From Pseudomonas sp. REP124 (GTDB lineage Bacteria; Pseudomonadota; Gammaproteobacteria; Pseudomonadales; Pseudomonadaceae), in assembly GCF_020164475.1 (NCBI RefSeq), contig NZ_JAIQWX010000024.1, positions 1 through 58,565 of the forward strand: a stretch of DNA of 58,565 bases. The letters are read 5' to 3'. The notes below the pieces were generated by a model. That model saw nothing but the letters and a program-made list of their open reading frames with translations, made no database searches and had not been told where the DNA came from. Both the position numbers and the translations under genes were made by a program. Positions 1-9,953 of this stretch are shown in pieces; positions within the stretch are counted from its first letter, which is position 1; the number at the start of each line of letters is the position of its first letter.

Positions 1-10
1 GACTGACACA

Positions 11-40
11 CCGCTTTCGCGAGCAAGCCCGCTCCCACAT
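11..40. repeat. REP palindromic element (single)
   Basis: The sequence carries GCGAGCAAGCCCGCTCCCAC, the same REP unit that appears as an inverted pair near 7.7 kb and in variant form near 55.8 kb. It is typical of intergenic regions in fluorescent pseudomonads. Its partner, if any, lies outside the window. Confidence 0.75.
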
Positions 41-174
41 TGGTTTGTGGTGGTTTTGAAGATTAATTACCCCGGCATCCCGGGCCAGTTATCACACAGC
101 CCCATTTGGGCGTTTTTTTTGCAGCGTGGCGCGGGCATACTAGGCCGTCCTCATCCCTGGTGCTGCCCGCCTCT

Positions 175-1470
175 ATGCTTCGCGTCCTGATAGCCCTTGC
201 TCTGACTTGCCTGCTCCAACCGGCCTTTGCGGACGAGCGCGCGCAAACCCAACAGCAGTTGGAAGCCACGCGCCAGGACATCGCCGAGCTGAAGAAGCTG
301 CTGGGCAAGCTGCAGGAAGAAAAATCCGGCGTGCAGAAAGACCTCAAAGGCACCGAAACCGAGATGGGCAAGCTCGAGAAGCAGGTCGAAGCCCTGCAAA
401 AAGAGCTCAAGAAGAGCGAATCCGAGCTGCAGCGGCTCGATGCGGAGAAAAAAAAACTCCAGAGCGCGCGCACTGAACAGCAACAACTGATCGCCATCCA
501 GGCCCGGGCCGCCTACCAGAACGGCCGTCAGGAATACCTCAAGCTGCTGCTCAACCAGCAGAACCCCGAGAAATTCGCCCGCACCCTCACCTATTACGAC
601 TACCTCAGCCAGGCTCGCATGGAGCAGTTGAAGAAATTCAACGAAACCCTGCGCCAACTGGCTAATGTCGAACAGGACATCGCCAAACAGCAGGCCCAGT
701 TGCTGGTGCAGCAAGGCAACCTCGATTCCCAGCGCAGCGAACTCGATAAAGTCCGCGAAGAGCGCCAGCAAGCCCTGGCCAAGCTCAATGAAGACGTGAA
801 GGCTCGCGACCAGAAACTGGCAGCCCGCGAGCAGGATCAGGCAGACCTGTCTAAAGTCCTTAAAACCATTGAAGAAACCCTGGCTCGCCAGGCCCGTGAG
901 GCAGAAGAAGCGCGGCAAAAAGCGCTGATCGCCCAGCAGGAAGCCGAAAAAAAGCGTTTACGTGAGGCTCAGGAGCAGGCAAACGCCAGCGACGAAGCCC
1001 CACGCAAACCGGTCAGATCGACGCCTGGCGCGCTGGTTTCCAGCTCCGGCGAAACTTTTGGCGGTGCGTTTGCGTCTACTCGCGGCAAACTTCCCTGGCC
1101 TGTCGATGGTCGACTGCTGGCACGCTTCGGCGAAACCCGTGGCGACGATGCACGGACCAAGTGGGACGGCGTGATGATCGGCGCCTCTGCCGGCAGCGCC
1201 GTACATGCGGTGCACGGCGGGCGCGTGGTGTTCGCCGACTGGTTACGCGGTGCCGGGCTGCTGGTGATTCTCGACCACGGCAACGGTTTTTTGAGTTTGT
1301 ACGGTCACAACCAGACGCTGCTCAAGTCTGCGGGTGACGTGGTGAAAGCCGGTGAATCCATCTCCACTGTCGGTAACAGCGGCGGACAGGACACCCCGGC
1401 GTTGTATTTTGCGATTCGTCAGCAGGGCCACCCAAGTGACCCGGCGCAATGGTGCCGCACGCAAGGATAA
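175..1470 (+). CDS. envC: EnvC-like murein hydrolase activator
   Basis: This 431-residue periplasmic protein probably activates septal N-acetylmuramoyl-L-alanine amidases. I see a signal peptide ending near FADERA (residue about 17), a long charged coiled coil at about residues 20-260, and a C-terminal M23/LytM domain at about 315-430. The zinc ligands are degenerate: the usual HxGxD motif reads KWDGVMIG and the HxH motif reads LYFAIR. This matches family members that activate amidases rather than cut peptidoglycan. I chose the ATG at 175 because it places the signal peptide at the N-terminus; the frame is open upstream to 106. The ctpA-like gene follows 31 bp downstream, suggesting an envelope operon. 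Confidence 0.88.
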   Translation: MLRVLIALALTCLLQPAFADERAQTQQQLEATRQDIAELKKLLGKLQEEKSGVQKDLKGTETEMGKLEKQVEALQKELKKSESELQRLDAEKKKLQSARTEQQQLIAIQARAAYQNGRQEYLKLLLNQQNPEKFARTLTYYDYLSQARMEQLKKFNETLRQLANVEQDIAKQQAQLLVQQGNLDSQRSELDKVREERQQALAKLNEDVKARDQKLAAREQDQADLSKVLKTIEETLARQAREAEEARQKALIAQQEAEKKRLREAQEQANASDEAPRKPVRSTPGALVSSSGETFGGAFASTRGKLPWPVDGRLLARFGETRGDDARTKWDGVMIGASAGSAVHAVHGGRVVFADWLRGAGLLVILDHGNGFLSLYGHNQTLLKSAGDVVKAGESISTVGNSGGQDTPALYFAIRQQGHPSDPAQWCRTQG

Positions 1471-1501
1471 GCGTGCCGCCTAATTCAGGAGTTCGTTCGA
1501 C

Positions 1502-2821
1502 ATGCTGCATTTGTCCCGCCTTACCTCGCTGGCCCTGACGATCGCCCTGGTGATCGGCGCGCCGCTGGCGTTCGCTGCCCAACCCGCCCCGGCCGCCGCG
1601 CCTGCGGGCACTGCGGCGACCACCAAGGCGCCATTGCCGCTGGAAGAGCTGCGCACCTTTGCCGAGGTCATGGACCGCATCAAGGCTGCCTATGTCGAAC
1701 CGGTCGATGACAAGACCCTGCTGGAAAACGCTATCAAAGGCATGCTCAGCAACCTCGATCCGCACTCCGCCTATCTGGGCCCTGAAGACTTCGCCGAATT
1801 GCAGGAAAGCACCAGCGGCGAATTCGGCGGCCTGGGCATCGAAGTCGGCGCCGAAGACGGCTTCATCAAGGTGGTGTCGCCGATCGATGACACTCCTGCC
1901 TCCAAGGCCGGCATTCAGGCCGGTGACTTTATCGTCAAGATCAACGGCCAGCCGACTCGGGGCCAGAGCATGACCGAAGCCGTGGACAAGATGCGCGGCA
2001 AGATCGGCCAGAAAATCACCCTGACCCTGGTACGCGACGGTGGCACGCCGTTCGACGTGACCCTGGCCCGCGCCATCATTCAGGTGAAGAGCGTGAAGAG
2101 CCAGTTGCTGGAGTCCGGTTACGGCTACATCCGCATCACCCAGTTCCAGGTCAAGACCGGCGAAGAGGTCTCCAAGGCCCTGGCCAAGCTGCGCAAGGAA
2201 AACGGCAAGAAGCTCAACGGCATCGTGCTCGACCTGCGCAACAACCCGGGCGGCGTACTGCAGGCAGCGGTGGAAGTGGTCGACCACTTCATCACCAAAG
2301 GCCTGATCGTCTACACCAAGGGCCGCATCGCCAACTCCGAACTGCGCTTCTCGGCCACCGGCAAGGACGAAAGCGAGGCCGTGCCAATGGTCGTGCTGAT
2401 CAACGGCGGCAGCGCCTCGGCGTCGGAAATCGTCGCCGGCGCCCTGCAGGACCAGAAACGCGCGGTGGTCATGGGCACCAACAGCTTCGGCAAGGGCTCG
2501 GTGCAAACCGTACTGCCGCTCAACAACGACCGCGCGCTGAAGATCACCACGGCGCTGTACTACACGCCGAACGGCCGTTCGATCCAGGCCCAGGGCATCG
2601 TCCCGGACATCGAAGTGCGCAGGGCCAAGATCACCAGCGAACAGGACGGCGACTACTTCAAGGAAGCCGACCTGCAGGGTCACCTGGGCAATGGCAACGG
2701 CGGCGAAGACAAGCCGACCGGTTCCGGCGGCAAGGCCAAGGCAATGCCGCAGGATGACGATTACCAGTTGGCCCAGGCCCTGAGCCTGCTCAAAGGGCTG
2801 AGCATCACTTCCGGCCGCTGA
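1502..2821 (+). CDS. ctpA: S41 family C-terminal processing protease
   Basis: This 439-residue carboxyl-terminal processing protease has a signal peptide (about residues 1-25) followed by an Ala/Pro-rich stretch. A PDZ domain lies around residues 110-190 (GGLGIEVG, AGDFIVKING) and an S41 catalytic domain around 200-380. The Ser of GGSASASE (about residues 302-309) and the Lys of SFGKGSVQ (about 329) form the expected Ser/Lys dyad. It acts in the periplasm on proteins with exposed C-termini; in Pseudomonas CtpA degrades cell-wall hydrolases, which fits its place behind an EnvC-like gene. A Shine-Dalgarno-like AGGAG precedes the ATG. The next gene starts 2 bp after the stop. Confidence 0.93.
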   Translation: MLHLSRLTSLALTIALVIGAPLAFAAQPAPAAAPAGTAATTKAPLPLEELRTFAEVMDRIKAAYVEPVDDKTLLENAIKGMLSNLDPHSAYLGPEDFAELQESTSGEFGGLGIEVGAEDGFIKVVSPIDDTPASKAGIQAGDFIVKINGQPTRGQSMTEAVDKMRGKIGQKITLTLVRDGGTPFDVTLARAIIQVKSVKSQLLESGYGYIRITQFQVKTGEEVSKALAKLRKENGKKLNGIVLDLRNNPGGVLQAAVEVVDHFITKGLIVYTKGRIANSELRFSATGKDESEAVPMVVLINGGSASASEIVAGALQDQKRAVVMGTNSFGKGSVQTVLPLNNDRALKITTALYYTPNGRSIQAQGIVPDIEVRRAKITSEQDGDYFKEADLQGHLGNGNGGEDKPTGSGGKAKAMPQDDDYQLAQALSLLKGLSITSGR

Positions 2822-2823
2822 GG

Positions 2824-3606
2824 ATGGGTTTGCGCTTCATCTTCGTCCTGTTGTGCTGTCTGGCGGGTACGGTTCACGCCGAACCCGCCGGACAGGTGCC
2901 TCACAAGCCCAAGGCCTACCTGAGCCTGATCATCGATGACCTGGGGCAGAACCTGCCCCGGGATCGTCGCGTGCTGGCCCTGCCCGGCCCGGTCACCGCG
3001 GCGATCATGCCCGACACACCCCACGCCACCGAGTTCGCCCGCGAAGCCCATCGCGCCGGCAAGACCGTCATCCTGCACATGCCCATGGATCCGGCCACCG
3101 GCCCGTTCGCCTGGCACCCTGAACTGCCGCAGGAAGAACTGGAAAAACGCCTCAATGCCGCCTTCAAAATGGTGCCCTACACCGCCGGCATCAATAACCA
3201 CATGGGCAGCCGAATGACCGCGCAACCGGCGGCCATGGCGTGGTTGATGGCTGAGTTGCAACGGCGCCACAAGTTCTTCGTCGACAGCCGCACCAGCGCC
3301 CAGACGGTCGCTGCGCAACAGGCGCAGAAGATTGATCTGGCGAGTGTCTCTCGGGACGTGTTTCTCGATGACGAACGCACGGAAGCGGCGATCTACAACC
3401 AGTTGCAGACCGCGATCAATCTGGCCCGCAAACAGGGTTCGGCGGTGATGATCGGCCATCCGTATCCGCAGACCCTGGCGGTGCTCGAGCGTGAACTGCC
3501 CAAGCTAAAGGCTCAAGGGATCGACTGGATCGATATCAAATTGATGATCAGCGTACGCAGCAACAAGGCGATGGCAGGGCATGGGAAGGACGGGGTCTAC
3601 CGCTAA
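2824..3606 (+). CDS. Divergent polysaccharide deacetylase family protein
   Basis: This 260-residue protein has a signal peptide (about residues 1-20, ending VHAEP). Its body matches the divergent polysaccharide deacetylase (YibQ-like) family: LIIDDLGQN near residue 36, HMPMDP near 82, and INNHMGSR near 122. Active-site residues of true NodB deacetylases are only partly kept, so enzymatic activity is uncertain. It is translationally close to ctpA (2-bp gap), so it likely belongs to the envC-ctpA envelope operon. A tail-to-tail binding-protein gene follows. Confidence 0.85.
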   Translation: MGLRFIFVLLCCLAGTVHAEPAGQVPHKPKAYLSLIIDDLGQNLPRDRRVLALPGPVTAAIMPDTPHATEFAREAHRAGKTVILHMPMDPATGPFAWHPELPQEELEKRLNAAFKMVPYTAGINNHMGSRMTAQPAAMAWLMAELQRRHKFFVDSRTSAQTVAAQQAQKIDLASVSRDVFLDDERTEAAIYNQLQTAINLARKQGSAVMIGHPYPQTLAVLERELPKLKAQGIDWIDIKLMISVRSNKAMAGHGKDGVYR

Positions 3607-3628
3607 GGCTCGCGATTCTTTCAGCCAA

Positions 3629-4384
3629 TCAGAGATACCGCGCCATGATCTCGTCGACCACACCGTCCTTGCGCAACTGATCGAGCGCGGCCTGCAGCCT
3701 GGCGACGGTTTCGTCGGGTACGTCCTTGTTCAGCGCCAGGTAGAGTTCGGCGCTGTTGAAACGCAACACCGTCTTGAGCCCGGTCACGCCGTCCTGCCTT
3801 GCGAGGTAACGGCCGGCCGGGTCGCCGGTGGCCCACAGATCGATCTGGCCGTTGAGCAGCTTCTTCGCATTGTCCTGGTCGCGCAGCACCACCAGCGGTT
3901 TCAAACCCTGTTTGGTCAGGGTCTCGGCAATCGCATCGCCCTTGTAGGCGCCGATCTTGTACTTGCGCGCATCGTCCAGGGAGTCGAGGGTGATCTTGCT
4001 GTCGGCCTTGGCCAGCATGATCCAGTCGTCGGGACCAATAGGGCCAACCCACTTGAACAGATTTTCACGGTCCGGCAGGCGGGCCATGACGAACACGCCA
4101 TAGCCGGGCTTTTCCAGGGTGAGTTTGTAGATCCGCTCCCAGGGGAAACGCAGCGTCAGGCTGTAGGAAATGTCGGCGCGCTTGAAGATCTCGCGGACGA
4201 TGTCAGTGGCGATGCCGCTGATGTTTTCGTCCTGGGCGAAGTTCTTGCCGTTCTTCGCCATGTTGTACGGCGGGAAGTTTTCCGTCAGCAGCACCATGTC
4301 GACATCGGTGTTGGCGGCGGCAGGTGCAGCGTTTATGAGCAGGGGCGCAACGCTGGCGAGAGCAAGAAGCAGACGTTTGATCAT
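3629..4384 (-). CDS. Periplasmic amino-acid-type substrate-binding protein (PBP type 2)
   Basis: The 251-residue product has a signal peptide (ALASVAPLLINAAPAAA) and a type 2 periplasmic binding fold of the SBP_bac_3 class (LTENFPPYN at the start, then KIGAYKGDAIAETL and the TGDPAGRYLA loop). No permease or ATPase gene lies beside it. It therefore either serves a transporter elsewhere or acts as an orphan sensor-like binding protein. It lies downstream of hisF on the same strand but separated by a 121-bp gap with a strong hairpin. The ligand cannot be told from sequence. Confidence 0.82.
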   Translation of the reverse strand: MIKRLLLALASVAPLLINAAPAAANTDVDMVLLTENFPPYNMAKNGKNFAQDENISGIATDIVREIFKRADISYSLTLRFPWERIYKLTLEKPGYGVFVMARLPDRENLFKWVGPIGPDDWIMLAKADSKITLDSLDDARKYKIGAYKGDAIAETLTKQGLKPLVVLRDQDNAKKLLNGQIDLWATGDPAGRYLARQDGVTGLKTVLRFNSAELYLALNKDVPDETVARLQAALDQLRKDGVVDEIMARYL

Positions 4385-4472
4385 GTCGGGCTACCGAAAT
4401 CCTTGGCGTACCCAAGAGTGCCTTGAGCGTGTGGTGCTGTCTACTGGCCTTTTGATCTCATTGCACGGCAAA

Positions 4473-4497
4473 CCCTCGGAGCGTGCCGCTCCGAGGG
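4473..4497 (-). terminator. Hairpin downstream of hisF
   Basis: A perfect 10-bp stem (CCCTCGGAGC / GCTCCGAGGG) with a 5-nt loop lies 9 bp past the hisF stop. There are only three T residues after it on the minus strand, so it is a weak intrinsic terminator or an mRNA-end-stabilising hairpin for the his operon. Confidence 0.5.
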
Positions 4498-4505
4498 CTC
4501 GGCAA

Positions 4506-5276
4506 TCAGCGCATCACGATTCCGCGATGTGCCATATAGGCCTTGGCTTCCTGAACGGTGTATTCGCCGAAGTGGAAAATACTCGCCGCCAGCACGGCGC
4601 TGGCGTGTCCTTCGAGGATGCCGTCGGCCAGGTGCTGCAGGTTGCCGACGCCGCCGGATGCGATCACCGGAATGCCCAGCGCATCGCTGATGGCGCGGGT
4701 CACACCCAGGTCGAAGCCGTTTTTCATGCCGTCCTGGTCCATGCTGGTCAGCAGGATCTCACCGGCGCCCAGACCTTCCATCTTCTTCGCCCACTCGACA
4801 GCGTCGAGGCCGGTCGGCTTGCGGCCGCCGTGGGTGAAGATCTCCCAGCGCGGGGTTTCGCCGGGAGCGGAAACCTTCTTGGCATCGATCGCAACGACGA
4901 TGCACTGCGAGCCGAAATGCGCCGCCGCTTCGCCGACGAACTCCGGATTGAATACCGCAGCGGTGTTGATCGAGACCTTGTCCGCACCGGCATTGAGCAG
5001 GTTGCGGATGTCCTGCACGGTGCGCACGCCACCGCCGACAGTCAGCGGGATGAACACCTGGCTGGCCATGCGCTCGACGGTGTGCAGCGTGGTATCGCGG
5101 CCGTCGACGCTGGCGGTGATGTCGAGAAAGGTAATCTCGTCGGCACCCTGCTCGTCGTAACGACGGGCAATTTCCACCGGGTCACCGGCGTCGCGGATGT
5201 TCTCGAATTTCACACCCTTGACCACCCGGCCGTTGTCCACGTCCAGGCAAGGGATGATGCGTTTGGCCAGCGCCAT
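4506..5276 (-). CDS. hisF: Imidazole glycerol phosphate synthase subunit HisF
   Basis: This 256-residue (beta/alpha)8 barrel is the cyclase half of IGP synthase. It uses ammonia from HisH to turn PRFAR into imidazole glycerol phosphate and AICAR. The N-terminal [15 protein letters not shown] contains the catalytic Asp near residue 11, and AIDAKK near 130 carries the second. Length is standard. It is the last gene of hisB-hisH-DUF2164-hisA-hisF, 9 bp after hisA. Confidence 0.97.
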   Translation of the reverse strand: MALAKRIIPCLDVDNGRVVKGVKFENIRDAGDPVEIARRYDEQGADEITFLDITASVDGRDTTLHTVERMASQVFIPLTVGGGVRTVQDIRNLLNAGADKVSINTAAVFNPEFVGEAAAHFGSQCIVVAIDAKKVSAPGETPRWEIFTHGGRKPTGLDAVEWAKKMEGLGAGEILLTSMDQDGMKNGFDLGVTRAISDALGIPVIASGGVGNLQHLADGILEGHASAVLAASIFHFGEYTVQEAKAYMAHRGIVMR

Positions 5277-5285
5277 GGTCAGTCC

Positions 5286-6023
5286 TCAGCCTTTGTACGA
5301 ATCGCAGAAAGCTTGCGCTTCGGCGACGTCGAGGGTGCCTTCGTAGATTGCACGACCAGTAATCGCACCGATGATGCCGGGTGCCTTGGCGTCGAGCAGG
5401 GCCTTGATGTCGCCCAGGTTGTGGATGCCGCCGGACGCGATCACCGGGATCGAAGTGGCAGCCGCCAGCGCAGCGGTGAACGGTACGTTGCAGCCCTGCA
5501 TCATGCCGTCTTTGGCGATGTCGGTATAAACGATGGCGGACACGCCGTCGGCTTCGAACTGCTTGGCCAGGTCGATCACCTGGACCTTGCTGATTTCGGC
5601 CCAGCCATCGGTGGCGACAAAGCCATCTTTGGCGTCGAGACCGACGATCACTTTGCCCGGGAACGCGCGGCAGGCTTCAGCGACGAAAGCCGGCTCTTTC
5701 ACGGCCTTGGTGCCGATGATCACGTAGCTCACGCCAGCCTTGACGTAGTGCTCGATGGTTTCCAGGGAACGGATGCCGCCGCCGATCTGGATCGGCAGGT
5801 TCGGGTAGCGCTTGGCGATGGCGGTGACCACTTCGCCGTTGACCGGCTGGCCTTCGAAGGCGCCGTTCAGGTCGACCAGATGCAGACGGCGGCAACCGCC
5901 TTCCACCCACTTGGCAGCCATGCTCACCGGGTCATCGGAGAACACTGTGGAATCTTCCATGCGGCCCTGGCGCAGACGAACACAGGCACCGTCTTTAAGA
6001 TCGATAGCGGGAATAATCAGCAT
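5286..6023 (-). CDS. hisA: ProFAR isomerase HisA
   Basis: This 245-residue barrel enzyme isomerises the aminoaldose ProFAR to the aminoketose PRFAR in histidine synthesis. The N-terminal [15 protein letters not shown] carries the catalytic Asp8, and VGLDAKDG near residue 128 the second Asp. Length is normal for the family. It sits 9 bp before hisF and 42 bp after the DUF2164 gene on the same strand. Confidence 0.97.
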   Translation of the reverse strand: MLIIPAIDLKDGACVRLRQGRMEDSTVFSDDPVSMAAKWVEGGCRRLHLVDLNGAFEGQPVNGEVVTAIAKRYPNLPIQIGGGIRSLETIEHYVKAGVSYVIIGTKAVKEPAFVAEACRAFPGKVIVGLDAKDGFVATDGWAEISKVQVIDLAKQFEADGVSAIVYTDIAKDGMMQGCNVPFTAALAAATSIPVIASGGIHNLGDIKALLDAKAPGIIGAITGRAIYEGTLDVAEAQAFCDSYKG

Positions 6024-6065
6024 CTGGCAAACCTTCAGAATTGAATGTTCAGCTTGGCTCGGAAA

Positions 6066-6326
6066 TCAGTTTTTCTCGAGCGCCCACAGGTCGCTTTCGA
6101 TGCTTTCGAACCTCTCTTTGAGGTGCGTCTGCACATCGAAAATCGCCCTGTTGTAATAGTGCGGAGCAATTTCGCGGGTAAACAGCTCAAGAATCTCGGC
6201 CGCCTCGAACGAGCCCAGGTCAAGGTCAAAGCGATCTTCCATGAAGCGCTTGATCTTGCGATTGGCCTCGGCCTCCTGCTCAGGGGTGAGCGTGAGGATC
6301 GGCGGTCTGGATTTCTTGACAGCCAT
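6066..6326 (-). CDS. DUF2164 family protein
   Basis: This 86-residue soluble, charged, mostly helical protein matches the DUF2164 family (AVKKSRPPILTLTPEQ, then LELFTREIAPHYYNRAIFDV). Its function is unknown. It starts immediately after hisH with no gap and precedes hisA, so it is co-transcribed with histidine genes. A role in that pathway is only suggested by position. Confidence 0.85.
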   Translation of the reverse strand: MAVKKSRPPILTLTPEQEAEANRKIKRFMEDRFDLDLGSFEAAEILELFTREIAPHYYNRAIFDVQTHLKERFESIESDLWALEKN

Positions 6327-6965
6327 TTACCAACGACCGTCCCACGCCGCGAAGTTCTGCAACAATTGCAGGCCGTGGGTATGGCTCTTCTCAGGGTGGA
6401 ACTGCACGGCGAAACGCGAGCCATCGGCCAGCGCCGCGGCGAAGTCGACGCCGTAGTGACCGCTGCCCACCACCTGACGCGCATTGGCGGCGGCGATGTA
6501 GTAGCTGTGCACGAAGTAGAAACGCGCCATGTCCGGGATGTCGTGCCACAGCGGGTGATTGACCGCCTGCTTCACTTCGTTCCAGCCCATGTGCGGGACT
6601 TTCAGGTGTTCGCCGTCTTCATGCAGGTCCTTGCCGAAGAACTTCACCTCGCCCGGGAACAGGCCGATGCAGTCGACGCCATCGTTCTCTTCGCTGTGGT
6701 CGAGCAAGGCTTGCATGCCGACGCAGATGCCGAGAAACGGACGGTCCTGACTGACTTCACGCACCAGCGAGTCAAAACCCAGGCGACGGATCTCCGCCAT
6801 GCAATCGCGAATCGCGCCGACGCCGGGGAAAACCACCCGGTCGGCTTCGCGAATCACGTTGGCATCGCTGGTGATCAGCACCTTGCCGGCGCCTACGTGT
6901 TCGAGGGCCTTGGCCACCGAGTGCAGGTTGCCCATGCCGTAATCGATAACTGCAACCGTCTGCAT
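6327..6965 (-). CDS. hisH: Imidazole glycerol phosphate synthase subunit HisH
   Basis: This 212-residue class I glutamine amidotransferase supplies ammonia to HisF. The nucleophile Cys81 lies in LGICVGMQ, and the His/Glu pair of the triad in VQFHPEKSH near the C-terminus; the oxyanion PGVGA loop is present. Its ATG overlaps the hisB stop by one base, indicating coupled translation. Confidence 0.97.
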   Translation of the reverse strand: MQTVAVIDYGMGNLHSVAKALEHVGAGKVLITSDANVIREADRVVFPGVGAIRDCMAEIRRLGFDSLVREVSQDRPFLGICVGMQALLDHSEENDGVDCIGLFPGEVKFFGKDLHEDGEHLKVPHMGWNEVKQAVNHPLWHDIPDMARFYFVHSYYIAAANARQVVGSGHYGVDFAAALADGSRFAVQFHPEKSHTHGLQLLQNFAAWDGRW

Positions 6966-7558
6966 TACAGAACGCCCTTGGTCGATGGCATTTGCCCGGC
7001 CATGCGGTCATCGAGCTCAACGGCCATGCGCAGCGCGCGGCCGAAAGCCTTGAACACGGTTTCGATCTGGTGGTGGGTGTTGTGGCCACGCAGGTTGTCG
7101 ATGTGCAGGGTGACGTTGGCGTGGTTTACGAAGCCCTGGAAGAATTCCTGGAACAGGTCAACGTCGAAACCGCCGACGGTGGCGCGAGTATACGGAACGT
7201 GCATCTGCAGGCCAGGACGGCCGGAGAAGTCGATCACCACGCGCGACAGCGCTTCATCGAGCGGCACGTAGGCGTGGCCGTAGCGACGGATGCCTTTCTT
7301 GTCGCCGATGGCCTGGGTGAAGGCCTGGCCGAGGGTGATACCGACGTCTTCCACGGTGTGGTGGTCGTCGATATGCAGGTCGCCTTTGCTGACGATATCC
7401 AGGTCGATCAACCCGTGACGGGCGATCTGGTCCAGCATGTGCTCAAGGAAAGGAACACCGATATCAAATCGGGCCTTACCGGTGCCATCGAGGTTGATCG
7501 AGGCTTTGATCTGGGTTTCCAGAGTGTCGCGCTCGACAGACGCCTTACGTTCGGCCAT
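6965..7558 (-). CDS. hisB: Imidazoleglycerol-phosphate dehydratase HisB
   Basis: This 197-residue monofunctional dehydratase converts IGP to imidazole acetol phosphate. Both metal-binding HHxxE signatures are visible: HHTVEDVG near residue 73 and HHQIE near 169. Two in-frame ATG codons lie together; I use the second, giving [10 protein letters not shown], the usual Pseudomonas N-terminus. It lacks the fused phosphatase domain of the enteric protein. It is the first gene of the minus-strand his cluster here. Confidence 0.96.
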   Translation of the reverse strand: MAERKASVERDTLETQIKASINLDGTGKARFDIGVPFLEHMLDQIARHGLIDLDIVSKGDLHIDDHHTVEDVGITLGQAFTQAIGDKKGIRRYGHAYVPLDEALSRVVIDFSGRPGLQMHVPYTRATVGGFDVDLFQEFFQGFVNHANVTLHIDNLRGHNTHHQIETVFKAFGRALRMAVELDDRMAGQMPSTKGVL

Positions 7559-7712
7559 CACCAGCTCCGCAAAATCATTGGGCGAAAAAGGCAGCCATTA
7601 TAGGCGTGCGGGCGCCAAACAGAAACACGGGAGGTGATATCGCTGACGGACAGAACGCCCGGTCATCGGCGATAGACATGTCCATACAAGCCATTTCAGA
7701 CACCACAAAACC

Positions 7713-7804
7713 AAATGTGGGAGCGGGCTTGCTCGCGAAAGCGGTGTGTCAGCCAGCACAGATGTCGACTGAAACACTGCATTCGCGAGCAAGCCCGCTC
7801 CCAC
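7713..7804. repeat. Inverted REP pair (BIME-like)
   Basis: Two copies of a REP unit (GTGGGAGCGGGCTTGCTCGC and its complement) face each other across about 50 bp. They lie in the gap between hisB and the MFS gene. The unit matches the single copy at the window start. Confidence 0.85.
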
Positions 7805-7846
7805 AAGGTGTTGGATGCCCGGACCATTGAGGCCCGGGCCAGAGCC

Positions 7847-9508
7847 TTAGTGGAACAACACCGCCGTCTTCTGCAGCGTCACCCACACACCCCACGCCAG
7901 TGGAATACCCACCACCAGCCAGGCAGCCACCGCCAGCGGCTTGGTGCCAGCAGCGGCTTTCCACTCCAGCACGGTGCTGCCGTCAGCGCCCTTGTCGTGA
8001 CCCAGCGCCTGTTCGGCCGCCAGTTCGGCGTCGGTCATGAAGTACTTGTCGGCCACCGGGCGCACCATCAGGTTGCACAGGAAGCCCAGCACCAGCAGGC
8101 CCGCCAGGATGTACAGGGTGATGTCATAGGCCGCGGCACGTTCAACGCCGATGCTCAGCTGATACTCACGCAGGTAGTTCACCAGCACCGGACCCAACAC
8201 GCCCGCCGCTGCCCAAGCGGTCAGCAGACGACCGTGGATCGCGCCCACCATTTGCGTACCGAACAGGTCCGCCAGGTAAGCCGGAACGGTCGCGAAACCG
8301 CCGCCGTACATCGACAGAACGATGCAGAACGCCGCCACGAACAGGGCGATGTGACCGCCGTGGCCGAGGTTCGGAATCAGCGAGTAGAGCGCAATGCCCA
8401 AGGCAAAGAACAGGAAGTAAGTGTTCTTGCGGCCCAGGAAGTCCGAGAACGATGCCCAGAAGAAACGGCCACCGATGTTGAACAGGCTCAGCAGACCGGT
8501 GAAACCTGCAGCGATCGCGGCGATCGACGCCAGTTGCGACGCGTCCAGCTGACCGAATGCCAGGTCATTGCCCAGCAACTTGCCGCCGAACACTTCCTGC
8601 AGCAGCGGCGAAGCCATGCCCAGGATGCCGATACCGGCCGATACGTTCAGGCACAGCACCAGCCAGACCAGACGGAACTGCGGGGTTTTCCACGCAACGC
8701 TCACGTGTACGTGACGGTTGGTGATCATCGCATTCGAGGCTTTTTTCGCAGGAGCGGTCCAGCCTTCAGGCTTCCAGCCGGTTGGCGGAACGCGGTAGGA
8801 CAGCGCGCCACCGACCATGAACACGAAGTAGATCGCAGCCATGGCCACGAAGCTCTGCCACACGCCGACGCCTTCCGGCGAACCGAAATGGCTCATCAAT
8901 GCTGTCGCCAACGGCGCACCGACCATCGCGCCACCGCCGAAGCCCATGATCGCCATGCCGGTCGCCATGCCGCGCTTGTCCGGGAACCATTTGATCAGGG
9001 TCGACACCGGCGAGATGTAGCCCAGACCCAGGCCGATACCGCCGATAACGCCGGAGCCGATCCACATCAGCCAGATCTGGTGGGTATAGATACCCAGCGC
9101 CGAAATCAGCAGACCGCCACACCAGCACAGGGCCGATACGACGCCAGCCTTGCGCGGACCGGCGTGTTCCAGCCAGCCGCCCCAGATGGCTGCCGAGCAA
9201 CCCAGGAAGATGAAGAACAGGGTGTAGATCCAGCCGAGCATCGAGATCGGCCAGTCGCATTGCGAAGAGAAGACTTGAGCGATGAAGCTCATGTCCGGTG
9301 CGCACGCCAGCGGCTTGGAGATGCCCAGCGCCTTGGACAGCGGCAACCAGAACACCGAGAAGCCGTAGGCCATGCCGATGCACAGGTGGATGGCCAGCGC
9401 GGCCGGTGGTACCAGCCAGCGGTTGAAACCGGGCTTGGCGATGATTCGTTCCTTGGACAGGAACGAGGGCTGGCCGGCGTAGCCGTCAGCCGCAATACTC
9501 GTGGTCAT
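7847..9508 (-). CDS. OFA-family MFS transporter (oxalate/formate antiporter-like)
   Basis: This 553-residue inner-membrane carrier shows about 12 hydrophobic segments, starting with LVPPAALAIHLCIGMAYGFS at about residue 31. An extended cytoplasmic-type insert around residue 220-260 and a hydrophilic tail are present. The GxxSP-type loop (GYISPVSTLIKWFPDKRGMATG) is characteristic of OFA carriers, which exchange small carboxylates. The substrate is not deducible; acetate, oxalate and formate are all possible. It is monocistronic, with REP repeats downstream and a 445-bp leader upstream. Confidence 0.83.
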   Translation of the reverse strand: MTTSIAADGYAGQPSFLSKERIIAKPGFNRWLVPPAALAIHLCIGMAYGFSVFWLPLSKALGISKPLACAPDMSFIAQVFSSQCDWPISMLGWIYTLFFIFLGCSAAIWGGWLEHAGPRKAGVVSALCWCGGLLISALGIYTHQIWLMWIGSGVIGGIGLGLGYISPVSTLIKWFPDKRGMATGMAIMGFGGGAMVGAPLATALMSHFGSPEGVGVWQSFVAMAAIYFVFMVGGALSYRVPPTGWKPEGWTAPAKKASNAMITNRHVHVSVAWKTPQFRLVWLVLCLNVSAGIGILGMASPLLQEVFGGKLLGNDLAFGQLDASQLASIAAIAAGFTGLLSLFNIGGRFFWASFSDFLGRKNTYFLFFALGIALYSLIPNLGHGGHIALFVAAFCIVLSMYGGGFATVPAYLADLFGTQMVGAIHGRLLTAWAAAGVLGPVLVNYLREYQLSIGVERAAAYDITLYILAGLLVLGFLCNLMVRPVADKYFMTDAELAAEQALGHDKGADGSTVLEWKAAAGTKPLAVAAWLVVGIPLAWGVWVTLQKTAVLFH

Positions 9509-9953
9509 TGGTGTATCCCCCAGATATTAGTATGGTTCGCCAGCCACTCTTCACCCCCAGCCTTGGCGCACGCAGGCACGACTGTTTTTTCAGGTAAAGC
9601 TCCATTTTGGTGCGACATCGGGTCGCAGAAGGGCAGGCGAACGGGCGAAGGGTACCATTTGCACGTGACAGAAAAACCAAAGTGACATCACGTTTTTCGA
9701 AGTTGTCTGTTCTCGTATCACTATTGGCTCAGACGCTCCCCTTGCCGGGGCACGGTTCAACCCACAGGAGAGACCATGCCGGTCATCGTCCAATTGCTGG
9801 TCAATCTATCGACCTGAATCAGCTGGGTCTGGAGAAAATTCACCGATTTCCTGTCCGAATGATCGCTGACCGGTCATCCACTGCGGGGCGCTATACTCCT
9901 CGGCTAAATTTTTAATTCGACCAACTGCGTCGACTCACTACAAGGACTCGCCC
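9509..9953. other. Divergent intergenic region, no convincing gene
   Basis: This 445-bp stretch separates the MFS gene (minus) from asmA (plus). Short open frames exist on both strands but lack homology I recognise and have no clear ribosome site. It probably holds the two divergent promoters. Confidence 0.5.

Noticed and set aside
7715..9685. A 656-codon open frame opposite the OFA transporter
   Set aside because: Its composition (Arg/His/Gln-rich) is that of an antisense shadow of a GC-rich gene. The transporter frame shows clear membrane helices and family motifs.
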